From positions 1 to 59,691 of the forward strand of contig JAIPIO010000002.1 in the NCBI GenBank assembly GCA_021734595.1: a stretch of DNA of 59,691 bases, written 5' to 3'. Source of the stretch: Kiritimatiellales bacterium. GTDB taxonomy: Bacteria; Verrucomicrobiota; Kiritimatiellia; Kiritimatiellales; Pontiellaceae. Shown one piece after another: positions 38,807 through 50,400 of the stretch (its first letter is position 1; the number at the start of each line of letters is the position of its first letter). The notes under the pieces were generated by a model that was given only the letters and a program-made list of their open reading frames with translations, was not told the origin of the DNA and did not search any database. A program made the translations under genes and the position numbers.

Positions 38807-38822
38807 AGCAACGGCCGCCCGT

Positions 38823-39785
38823 TCAGGGTATCAGGATCAGTTCACCGAAATTTCCGGCGGCATAAACCACGCTGTTTCGGATGCATATTTCCGCCATGCG
38901 CGCATTGGCCTCGAAGGTATTCGATGCACAGTGAGGGGTGAGGATGCAGTTTTCCAATGTCTGGAAACTTTGACCCGCCGGTTTATAGGGTTCGTTAATA
39001 AACACGTCGAGTGCCGCACCGGCAATTTGCCTTTTTTCCAACCATTGGAAAAGTGCGGCTTCATCGATCAGCGAGCCGCGGGCCGTGTTGATCAAGAACG
39101 CGGACGGTTTCATCTGACGAAGAAACTCCGCGTTGACCATACCGGCGGTCTGCGGCGTGTCGGGCAGATGCAGCGATACGTAATCGGCCGGAGCAATGCA
39201 GGCGTTAATATCTGTGAAGTAAGCGTCTGCCAGCTCGGCGTCGGCCGAGTCGAGTGCCGGCATAATATCAAAGGCGGCAATGTTCATCCGAAAACCATGT
39301 TTGGCAATCGCAGCCGTTTCGCGGGCAATGCGGCCGAACCCGATCAACGCCAGCGTTTTTCCGCGTAGTTCAGCCCCGGCAATCTTGTTCCATTTCCCGG
39401 ATTTCATTTCGCGGTTGAACGTGCAGACGGTGCGCGCGAGCGCCAGCATCAAAGCCATGGCATGCTCGGCCACGGCCGTTTCCAGCACGCCGGGCGTGTA
39501 GCCCACGCGCAGGCCGTGTTCCTTGCATAGGGCGACCGGCACCGAAGCATATCCGACACCAAAGCGCTGGATCAATGTTCCGGGGCGCAACGCGCCGTAA
39601 AACTCCGCCGAATATTTTTTGGTGCCAATAATGAATATATCCGCCTTCTGCTCGCGATGGAACGTCAGCGCTTTTTCTTCTTCCAACGGATGGATGAAAC
39701 ACCAGTTGAATCCGTTTTTTTTTGCGGCGGCGTTGAACAGTTCCGGTGCGCGCGAATAGATGGTCTGTTCGATAACGATGTTCAT
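38823..39785 (-). CDS. D-isomer-specific 2-hydroxyacid dehydrogenase
   Basis: LRGKTLALIGFGRIARETAAIAKHGF, ADYVSLHLPDTPQTAGMVNAEFLRQMKPSAFLINTARGSLIDEAAL. Confidence 0.92.
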   Translation of the reverse strand: MNIVIEQTIYSRAPELFNAAAKKNGFNWCFIHPLEEEKALTFHREQKADIFIIGTKKYSAEFYGALRPGTLIQRFGVGYASVPVALCKEHGLRVGYTPGVLETAVAEHAMALMLALARTVCTFNREMKSGKWNKIAGAELRGKTLALIGFGRIARETAAIAKHGFRMNIAAFDIMPALDSADAELADAYFTDINACIAPADYVSLHLPDTPQTAGMVNAEFLRQMKPSAFLINTARGSLIDEAALFQWLEKRQIAGAALDVFINEPYKPAGQSFQTLENCILTPHCASNTFEANARMAEICIRNSVVYAAGNFGELILIP

Positions 39786-40558
39786 AATTTGCTTTTCTGT
39801 TTTTTACGGACTTCGGAAAGCATGGTGCGGCAGCCATCGATGATAAATCCCGTGTCGAGGCCGAGCGCGATGAAGCGAAAGCCCATGTCAATCCGCCGGG
39901 CCACCTGCGGCGGATCGTTGGGAACAATATGAAAACCGGGCGGCACGCCGTGCCTGATACAGGCATCAAGCAGTATTTTCTGCGCCGCGAGGACTTCAGG
40001 ATGGTCCAGTTGTCCGGCCAGTTCCATCGACGCAGAAAGATCGTACGGCCCGATAAAAGTGGCATCGATGCCGGGCACGGAGAGGATATCATCGACGTTT
40101 TGCACCGAGTCGATATGTTCCAGCATGACGATGACTAATACACCATCATTATGAGTTTTAAAATAGTCGGAAAAATTGCGGCCAAAATCAGTGCATCGTG
40201 CGAGTGAGGCCCCGCGGATGCCTTCCGGTGGATATTTGGCAACCGCAACCGCGTGCTCGGCTTGTTCCCTGGTGTTCACGCACGGAACAATGATTCCATC
40301 GGCACCGCAGTCGAGGGCTTTTTTGGCGGCCACATCGTCGCAGGACGGCAGACGAACCAGCAGATCCTTGCCGGAGCCCTTAACCGCCCGACAAATATTT
40401 TCCAAGGTTTGGAAATCATGCGCCGTATGCTCCATATCGACGCAGATCCAGTCAAAATCCTCTCCGGCCAATATTTCCGCCACATTCGGATGCGGAATCA
40501 TATTCCACGCGCCGAGTGCGACCTCGCCTCGCATCAGTTTCGCTTTGGTCGTCCCCAT
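39782..40558 (-). CDS. HpcH/HpaI aldolase/citrate lyase family protein
   Basis: MGTTKAKLMRGEVALGAWNMIPHPNVAEILAGEDFDWICVDMEHTAHDF...GIDATFIGPYDLSASM. Confidence 0.92.
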   Translation of the reverse strand: MGTTKAKLMRGEVALGAWNMIPHPNVAEILAGEDFDWICVDMEHTAHDFQTLENICRAVKGSGKDLLVRLPSCDDVAAKKALDCGADGIIVPCVNTREQAEHAVAVAKYPPEGIRGASLARCTDFGRNFSDYFKTHNDGVLVIVMLEHIDSVQNVDDILSVPGIDATFIGPYDLSASMELAGQLDHPEVLAAQKILLDACIRHGVPPGFHIVPNDPPQVARRIDMGFRFIALGLDTGFIIDGCRTMLSEVRKKQKSKL

Positions 40559-40580
40559 GAAATTTCCTCGCGTATTTTGT

Positions 40581-40614
40581 TTGTTATCACGGTGTTATAA
40601 CACCAATATAACAA
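40581..40614. promoter_or_regulatory. Nested palindromic operator candidate in a divergent promoter region
   Basis: TTGTTATcacGGTGTTATAACACCaatATAACAA; inner and outer palindromes share one centre. Confidence 0.7.
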
Positions 40615-40631
40615 CTGTCAACGGAGAAGTT

Positions 40632-41300
40632 ATGAATACTACCGAGCAGTCATCCCGGGAGCATGCCCCCACCAGCGAAAAGCAGGTTACCGATAAACTG
40701 CGCTCCCATATTCTGAATGGTGATCTACCGGTTGGGAACTTTCTTTCCCAGCGCAAACTGGCTGAACTGACGGGTTCATCGGTGATTTCCGTGCGCGGTG
40801 CCCTGCGACAGCTTGAAAATGAAGGACTCATTGTCAACGTGCCACGCATCGGTGTCCGCATTCCGGAGGATACGCCGCAGACCGTGCGCGACCGCTACCT
40901 GATCCGTAAAGCCCTTGAAACGGCTGCAGTTGAACAGATATGCGGAAGGCTTGCGGATGACGCAAAAAACAAACTGATTGAAACCGCACGCGAACTAGAC
41001 CGGTTGGTCGGGGAACATGAGGCAGAAACCTATCCGGAATTCGCCCGGCTTCACCACGAGTTCCACCTGCTCATCGCATCCAGTTCCCGCAGTCCCCTGC
41101 TCGTTCAAATGCTTCGACGGGTGATCAATCCCAGCCTGATGATGCTCAACGCCGCCCGCTCCTGGAAAGTGCCTTCCGAGCTGCACCAGAATCATATTGA
41201 ACTCGCCGAAGCCATCCTCAGCGGAAATATGAAAGAGGCGGTTCAGGCGATTCAGAACCACATACAAGTCGGTCTTGAAAGCGAGTTGGCCGCTCTGTAA
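40632..41300 (+). CDS. GntR-family regulator (FadR/FCD type)
   Basis: KQVTDKLRSHILNGDLPVGNFLSQRKLAELTGSSVISVRGALRQLENEGLI plus helical FCD domain. Confidence 0.92.
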   Translation: MNTTEQSSREHAPTSEKQVTDKLRSHILNGDLPVGNFLSQRKLAELTGSSVISVRGALRQLENEGLIVNVPRIGVRIPEDTPQTVRDRYLIRKALETAAVEQICGRLADDAKNKLIETARELDRLVGEHEAETYPEFARLHHEFHLLIASSSRSPLLVQMLRRVINPSLMMLNAARSWKVPSELHQNHIELAEAILSGNMKEAVQAIQNHIQVGLESELAAL

Positions 41301-41394
41301 CGTGCCTCCACCCGAGCCGACCGTTTCGGCGGCGGTTTTCTTTTGCAGATGTCCGCTCTATGTTTCCAGAACCTGAAAATGTTAGAGTGGTTTT

Positions 41395-41440
41395 TTCCAA
41401 CATCTGGAACTGTACGGTTGAAATTTTCCAATGTCTGGAA
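41395..41440. repeat. Two TTCCA-N5-TGGAA palindromes between convergent genes
   Basis: TTCCAACATCTGGAA (41395-41409), TTCCAATGTCTGGAA (41426-41440). Confidence 0.9.
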
Positions 41441-41476
41441 GCCCGGAACGACGAGCGTCCCGAGCTTCTGATAGCT

Positions 41477-44400
41477 TTAATATATGACTCTGACACTGAA
41501 GAAGGAGGTTGTATCGGCCACGTTCAGCACCACTATAACCCGTTCCATGTCATCGGGCAACGTAACCGCCATTTCCGACACCACCAAGGGCGTAGCATCC
41601 TGCCAGCTGCCGAGGATGGCGGACTGTTGCAGGATGTATATCAGCGACTTATCATTGGTGCGTCTGTTATAGGCCAGAGTGATCTGACCCGGCACGCTAT
41701 CATCAATGATCTCAACTTTGTGAGCAGTCACATCGCCCAATAGGGTCGGGTTTGTGCCAAACACATATTCCGCAATATTGCTGAGATTGTCCTTATCGAA
41801 GTCGGTGTCATCGGACCAATCCTCTCCCGCTACAGCAGGCGCAGCCACGGCGGCAGAACCAAAGTGATCCTGCATCCACTGAAGCTTCGCCGTCAGGGAA
41901 GTGGTAACGTTTGACGAAACCGCATGGAGGCTGAATGCATTCGTCGCGCTTAGGTCATCCGTGTCGGTTGCAATGAGCAGGATATCAACCGAGCCCGTCA
42001 CGGCCGGCGTTCCACTGAATACGCCCGTAATTGTGTCAAACGACAACCAAGTGGCGGCGAGAGACGTACCATTAGACTGAACGGCGGACAGGGTCAGCAC
42101 ATCGGGCATATCCGGATCCGCAAATGTTCCGGCTGGCACCGTCAGTTCGAACAACGTTCCAGTTTCCGTCACCTGATCTGCAATGGGCGAAGCAACGAAC
42201 GGGGCGTTGTTGAACTTAAACCTGAATATACTGAATGAGCCCGTATACGTATTCAGCACACGCCCGCCCGGAGAGCCGACCGCAAGGGTGTACTGCTCCA
42301 ATGAGAGCGCGGAACCGAATGCCCCCACCGTATTGCCGTCCGGCGATGCAAACAGTTCGATAAGACCCCACTGGTTGACGCCACCTTCATTGCGTCCGTA
42401 TGCATAGACTTCGCCTATATTCTCTGCTCCTGCGCCGAAGCCTGGAACGCCGACGGCCAGGATTCCGCGGTCGACGCTGACTGCCGCGCCGAAAAGTTCG
42501 CTGATTTCCTGATCCGCCCGCACGAGCTTCCGGTCGAATTCCCATGGACCGTTGACTATATCGCCGGTGTAAGAGAATACGTAGGCGGCACCGTAGCCAG
42601 ACGAACCGTCACCGTCGAACGGAGAGCCGACCGCAATGACGTCTTCGTAGATATCCACTGAATATCCAAACTGGTCATCCACCCCGGCGCTGTCACCAAA
42701 CAGTTTCTGAACCGGCGACCAGAGCCCCGAACCACCACTGTCGCGTTCAAAGGCATAGGCAGCACCGGCATAGAGCGCAATCTCGTTATCGAGTGGCGCA
42801 CCGGCCACCAGCATGTCGCCGTGCAAACTCACGGCATAACCGAACAGGTTCGCGGTGAATCCATCATTCGGTCCGATCTTCTGCGTCTGCCCCCACTGGT
42901 CAGGTCCGCTCTGGTCGCGTTCGAACAGGTAGACGCCGCCGGAGTCGGGATTGTTGAAGGTGGCATGATAAGCACCCACAGCAGTGGTGTCGCCATCAAT
43001 GGCCACCGAACCACCGAAGCGGTCACCGGATGCGCCGTCAGCAACAGACAGTTTCCTGACCAGACCCCATGCATCCGCCCCACCTTGGTTCTGCTGGAAT
43101 ACATATGCCGCCCCGCCCGTGCCATGGGCCGGCGCACCGACTACCAGCGTATCGCCGCAGAGCGCAACGGAGAGCCCGAATTCATCATTCCCGGTTGCAT
43201 CCGGTGATGGGATGGTGAGCAGCGCACCCCATTCTTCCGCACCGCCCAAATGGCGGGAGAACAGCGTTACAGCACCGCCTGCATCCGCCCATGGCGAACC
43301 GATCGCCACCAAATCACGGGCCGCCCCAACGGTCATGCCAAATCCTTCCGGGTTTCCGGTGCCGCCCCATATGGAATCAACCGTCTTAAGCAACCCGAAA
43401 TAGGCGGTCACCGTGGTTATGCTATCCGTCACCACCGGTGCCACGCTGTCATCAACAGTTATCGTGAATCGTGTGGTTTCAGCGGTGTTGGTTGATGAAA
43501 CCCGTCCATCGGTGGTGGGCGTAAACACCATTCCACGCAACGAAGTTGTCGCAGCGGCCTGGGTAATATTAGAGGCCGAATAAACGCCGCCGCCGAGATC
43601 GGTGAAATCACCCAGCGAGGTCAATATGCCGTGCGAGGCATTATCCAAAGCAACCTGCACCACCAACGGTTGAAGCGTCAAGTCGTCCACCTCGGCAACC
43701 GTTACACTGGAGAACGGCTTCAGACGGAGCGTGTGATAGACGCGCTGATTCGCACGGGTGCCGCCAATGACCGGCACATCGTTCACCGGCGTTACCAGTA
43801 TGTCCACCTGAGCAGTCGTCGGGAGCGCCACAAACGGATCGGCAACACTGACCGTAAGCGTTGTGGTTTCATTGGTCCCGATGGTTATGCGGTTTTCCGT
43901 GGGCACAAAGATGACATTCTGCAATGCAACGGTGATATTGGATCCTGTTCCGACCATTTCGTAGACGCCCGGGGATGAGAGCGCAAATCCGCCGAGAGAT
44001 GAAAGGGTTCCCTTCACGGCATCGTCCAGACTGACCGTGGCAGACAACAACTCGTCGCCCCATTCGTCAACGTCATACACGCTAATGGCAGGGAAAGGCG
44101 CAATCGGCGTTTTGTCATCCGTGGCCAGCTGTTCTGCCAGGTTGGTGACAACCGGCGGGTCGTTGACGCCCTGCACCACCATGCTGACGGTCCCGACATC
44201 CCGATCATTCCCGGCTTCAACCACCATCACGGCAACCTGTTGCGTCACCGCAAGCAACGAATCATCAACGACACTGTAGTCAACCGTTTCAACATAGGGA
44301 TAGGTTCCTGCATAGTCGGCGCCCGGCGTGTAGTAGAGCATGCCGTTTGCCACACTGACGGCACCACTAACCGATGCATTGAACGCTTCAAGCAGGTTTA

Positions 44401-47400
44401 GTTCGAATTCAGGCCCCGGTTTGACATCATCGTTGGCCAGCACATCGATTTCATTCGAAACAGAGCCGGAGATCACAGCAAAACAATCTTCGTTCAACAG
44501 GACATCCCCCACCACCACACTGCCCGTGGCGGAAGCCGTCCCGCCCAGTCCGTCGGATACCGAATAGGTGAAGTAATCGGTACCCCTGAAATCCGGTGCG
44601 GGAGTAAACAGGATCGTGGAACCGGAAATGACCGCATTGCCGCCAAAGGCACAGTCACCGACCCCGGAAATCTCCCAATCAGCGGCTGTCGCAGGCAGGA
44701 TACCGTCGTTCAACAGAACCAGCAATTCGTTGGCGGCGCTGTTGCGCTCCACCGAATAGCGGTCATTATTGGTTTCGAGTTCGAGTCCCCCGATCCGTTC
44801 TTCCACCCGAACCGACACCAGGGCCGATGCCCGGCGTTGTGTGCCGTCGCTTACCTCATACGTGAATGTTTCATCATACGGGAACGCCCCGCTGTAATTG
44901 GTAAAGGGGGTGTATTCGAGCGACTGGCCATCCGCCGAAACCTCGACATAGCCACCATGGTTGGGCGCATTGGTCCCGCCCGGGTCATCCATGCCCGTGC
45001 CCTCAATCTGCAGGACTCCACCACCGGATGGCAGCAGGGTGTCGTTTAGCAAAACCGACAGGGTAAACGGCGGTGTGTTTGTTCCTTCAAAGTAGACAAT
45101 GTAGTTGTCGTCGCAAACGGCCATTTCCGAAGGCCGGACCTGTATAATCACCTTGGCGGAATCGGTGCCAAGCGAGTCGGTCATGGAATAGGTGAAGGTT
45201 TCTTCGCCGGCAAACCCGGCGGCCGGCGTATAGATCAGTTCATCGCCTTCCGACGAAACCGCGACGGACCCACCCTGGTTCGGGGCATCAATCCCCGTTC
45301 CTATGCCCGTGATGACCATGGTGCGGTTAAAGCCGACCGATGCATCATTATCCAAGACATTCAGCGTGACATCTTCGCTGCCACCCAGAACGGCGAAATG
45401 ATCCGCATTGGCATATGCGCCCGGATCGGCAATGGTAACCGTCACCGATCCCTGGGCGGTGCGGCTACCCATCAGGGCGGTGTCCTCGATGGTATAGCTG
45501 AAGGTTTCGGTGCCATGGGCGCCCAGGTTGGGAACAAAGCCAAGGCTGTTGCCATTGTTGACCACCGTGCCGATCGAAACCGTCTGGGTGGCGACCGATG
45601 CAATGGAGATGGTTCCGCCCAGTTCCGGTAGAATACTGTCGTTGGCCAACACATCCAGCATCGCGGCCATCGAATTGGCAGGCACTGTAAACACATCATC
45701 CTGCGCCGTGAGCGCGCCAACAAACACCATAACCCGGCCGTAGCCCGTTCCACCCAATCCGTCGGAAACGCTGTATTCAAATTCATCCACCCCCACAAAC
45801 CCGGTATCGGGTGAATAGCGCAGCACACTGGCATTCGTATCAATGGATACGGTGCCATAAGATGGGTTCGCGCTGAGTAGGCTAATGGAGATATCCGGTG
45901 CATCCGGCAGAATGTTGTCATTCGCTAGGACATCCAACGCCGAGTCCACACTGTCGCGGAGCACACTGAAGCAGTCGTTCCTTGCCGGCAGTTTCCTGTC
46001 ACGGTCAATGACTTCCACCGTAACCATGGCCTGGGCCGTTGCGGTTCCTCCGCCTGAAATTACATAGGCAAACGTTTCCGTACCGGCGCCGTTCGTATTC
46101 GAATAGACCAACGTATTACCGATCAACTGAACGCGACCGGCCAGTCCATTCGTCTGCACAAGCTGGGTAATCGTCAGCGCCGCCCCCGCCTCGGGCAACC
46201 GATTGTCGTTGGCCAACACATCTAGTACAACCAGTTCGCCCTTGGCCGCCGAAAAACGGTCTTCATTTGCCTGGATGTTTCCATTCCGCACTTCCGCCGT
46301 AACGCGAACCGTTACCCGCGCCTTGTCGATATTGCCCCATGGGTCCGAAACGGCATAGGTAAAGACCTCGTCGCCCACAAATCCTGTCTGCGGAGCATAG
46401 ATCAGCGCCGTGCCGTCACCGTTCAACGTGACAGAACCACCGCTATCGGGCAGACCCACAACGCTGATTTCGATTGCGCCGCCCTGCTGATTGTAGTTGC
46501 GGTCGTTTGCCATTACCTGAAGTACAGCGCCTGTTCCATCGGCTTCCACGCGGAAGAGATCGTCGCAGGCAAAGACAAACGACTGATCCGTCAATGTGTA
46601 TTCGAACGTATCAACCACGGACGTAATCGCCGACAGCCCGTCCAGATAGGCTGAAACGGAGGGGTCGTAGGCGATGATATTGTTGGTGATGGTAAACCGA
46701 CCGTTCGCAGTGGTCGGACTATTCGTTACCGACACAATCCAGAACGCGTTGTCGGGCGGAACCCCGTTGGTGTCGGCATCAACGTCCCACAGCAACGGAT
46801 TATTCGTCGGGTAATGAATCGGATCAAATACCAGTTTTCGATCTTCCCAAGTGCCGTTTAGATCATCCCTGGCTACCGGTGTATCGTTCACGCCGGTTAC
46901 CAACACCGCCACCGTACTTGTAACCTGCCCGCCGTTTCCATCGGTGATAATTGCATCAAACGAATCCATCAACAGCTCGCCCCGCGCAAGTGCATTCAGT
47001 ACGGCGGATGCCGGGGCGTTGTATTGCACGGTTGTATTGCCGTTGATCACGCTGACCGGCACACCCTCCCGGCTGGGGGAAACCGCGAGAACCGTCAGTA
47101 CATCCGAAAGATCGACATCCGAATCATTAGAAAGAATGTCAGCAGAATCAATATTGAGCACATCGTCTTCGGTGGTTCCCCATACATTTTCAACAATCGC
47201 ACTCTCGGCTTCGCCGTAGCCCTCCGCCACAATCCGCGCATCCATCCTGCCGGATACACCGGAAGCGGCCGAAACCGCATCCAGCACCGTCAATCCGGCA
47301 ATCACATCGGCCAGCGACTCGCCTTCTCCGACGAACGGCCAAAGCGCTCCCATCGTTCCAGGATCGTCGCCGACTACCGGTGTGTCATTCACGCCCGTCA

Positions 47401-50400
47401 CCGTGACTACGACCGTACCCGTACCCAAGGCACCATGGCTGTCGGCAACGATATACCGGAACGTGTCGTAGGCGACCTCGTTCGTCGCCAATGCATTTAG
47501 AATTGAGGATACACGGGGATTATAGACGATGCTTGTTTCCGCGCGATCGTCGCGGATTTCCAGGACAACATCCGCACCTAGCGTGCTTGCGGTTTGCAGG
47601 GGGTTGCCGCCAACCACCCCAACCACCATCAAGGTCGAGGCGTCATCATCCGTATCAACATCCTCGTCGTTGGCCAGCAAGTTGGTTGCCGCCACATCCA
47701 CCGCAACGGGATAGTCCGCATCGGTTTCAAACACCACACCGGCGGTCAACAGGTCGGGGTCGCCAAGAATCCGCAATACATCCTCTTCGCCACAGACCAC
47801 GGCATCCGCCATTGCCTGCGGTTCATCGTTGACACCGATAACGGTCAGTTCAACGTCCGCTTCGGCGGCACTTCTAAACACAATCCATACCCCATTGGAC
47901 ACATTGCCGGCCGCAGCAGTACCCAACACCACGGTGTCATCATCCACCACGCCTGATATAAGATTGGTTCCGTCGTAGGGACCTGTTCCATACAAAACTA
48001 CCGCATCGTTGGTCGTAAGCCGATGATCCTCTACGGTATGCAACAGGTTGGATCCCGGAACATTCTCGATGAACGCAACGGTTCCCGTCCCCATATCCAT
48101 AATGGAGTAGCTGAAGGTTTCCTCCAGTTCGACGCCTTCCGCCAACTCCTGAATAAGCGGTGCAGCGAGAGGATTGTACCAAACGCCATCCGGCAACGGG
48201 ATTGCATTGGTATTTACAGAATATAATGCACCGTTTGTGGTCACATCGCTCTGGTTTGGAACCGGCACTCCCGTCACAATCAGCGTATCCGTCCGGTCCG
48301 CATCGACATCATTGGCCAGCACATCGATCCACGACAGTTCATCCTCGCTGACAATAAACTGGTCGTCGACTGCAACAGCGGAGGCATTGGGCGAGCCGAA
48401 GGCCTGCGGCGCTGTATCGAATCCGGCAGACGAAGTGCCGGCGCCAACAAATCCATGAGGCAGATAGGCAAACCCGCAAAACTGAGGCAAGAGGGTCTGC
48501 GAATCGGTTGGATAGTCCGCATTGTCGAACACGTTTGAAATCGACAGGAACGCGTCGTTGTATGTGACGTACAGGATAATATTCGTGTCCGAGCCCGGAG
48601 CTGCCAGCGTGATTGCTCCTACTTCCCCCAAATCAAGTGAATGCGCGGAGGGCTCGACTACGGGAGTCGGAGGCGGGCCGTTGGCTATAACACTGGTTGA
48701 ATCCGCCACGATGATACCGGCGCCCGGTTTTACGACCGTATTGGTGAACTCATGGCAAAGCGTCCCGTCCACATAGAGCTTATAGCCGGTAAGATCCATA
48801 TCAACCGAGTCGCGGGGAATATAAAACTCGATAAAATCATCCGGGTCATCGTTGGGCTGGATTTCATTGATGACAATACGATCCAGCTCACCGTATTCAT
48901 ACGCGCCGCAATCCGGCATGGAATGCCGAACCACACCGCGCTGGTCAATGGCCACACGCGAAGAGACGGCAGCGTCCACTGCAGGACTTCCGGTATTCAG
49001 CGGATAGATGGCCGTGGGGCCTTCAAGATCAGCCAAGGCGTCTAGCATTACATCCCCAACGCTGGTCTGGTCGGAAGGAGCATCGAGCAAAAATACATTC
49101 TGGGGCGTCCCTCCCTGCATCAAAGCCGTATAGGTTGAGTCGTCCGAAATATTTCCGCCCAGCGTAATAACATCGCCGGCTCCGGCCACTTCCAGGTTAT
49201 ACCCAAGGCCATCGGCAAAGATCGTGTTCATTGGCCAAACGGTGGAACCAAAACCGTTTGCATAGACCGAACTGGCAACGGCCACGGCATCCTCGTTTTC
49301 CGCAAAGGTGCAATGAACCACATCCACATCGAGATAGGTTGCGCTTGTCAGGTTTTCGACATACATGGCACCGCCCCCGAAGCCCGTCCCTGATGCCTGC
49401 CGGTTCCTGGAGAACGTGGTATTCACGAACACGCAATTTTTATCGGTATACAGCGAAACCGCGCCCCCGCCCAATCCCTGGGAAGCATCGGTGGCATTGT
49501 TCCTCAAGAGGCAGTTTTCCATGAACAACCGGCCTTCGTCGACATCTATCGCACCACCCCACAACTGTGCGATTGAATCCGAAACCGAACAGTAGCGCAT
49601 GGATAAGTCGCCCAAAGCCCCTACCGAAACCGCACCGCCAAACTGGCCAGCACCGTATTCCATGGCAATACCCTCCATAACCACCGTTGACTCAATCTGG
49701 AACAACTGGGTGTCGGGAAGCATGTCGCCATCGGTATCGCCACTGATGATCAGTTTATCGGCGCCAGGGCCCTTGATGGTAAGGTGTTTTTGCAGCACGA
49801 TTACGCCATTGATCTCATTCAGGCGGATTTTCGTCGAATTTTCGAATGCAAATGTAACCACGTCATTGTGCGCAGCCAGTGCGAGGGCATAGCGCAACGA
49901 GCCCGGCTCGAAATCGTCTTCCCGACGGGTTACCAGAATATTGCGCGGAGCATCCTGCACCACGATGTGCAGGGTATCCTGCACGGCATTTCCAAGCTCG
50001 TCCACCACCTCGATGGTGAACACGGTCTCGCCGAAGAATTCCGGTGGGAACCGATAGGAGGAATCGACTTCAAACACCAGGTTGGTCAACAAATCGTTGA
50101 TGTCGGCAAGACTGCCGGTGAAGGAAGTGAACCCATCCACTCCAGATATCCCGTTGGACAACGAACCCTTTGCGGTATCGTCGATTTCGATCGTCATCGT
50201 CAGATTGCCGATGCCATCATCGTCGATAACAATATCAATGAAGGGCCTTGCATCCACCGGATCAACCGTTATGGGTTGAATAGCCGGAATATTCAGAATC
50301 ACCGGGGCCCCGTTAACGCCTGTGATGGCGATTTCGGTATCGCTGTTAACCACCGTATCCTCGCCATCGCTGATGGTGATGGTAAGCGATACGGTTGCCA

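Noticed and set aside
24757-41440. CRISPR array or regularly spaced direct repeats suggested by recurring TTCCAA..TTGGAA
   Set aside because: Spacing is irregular, sites are palindromic, dispersed and often inside genes; no cas genes.
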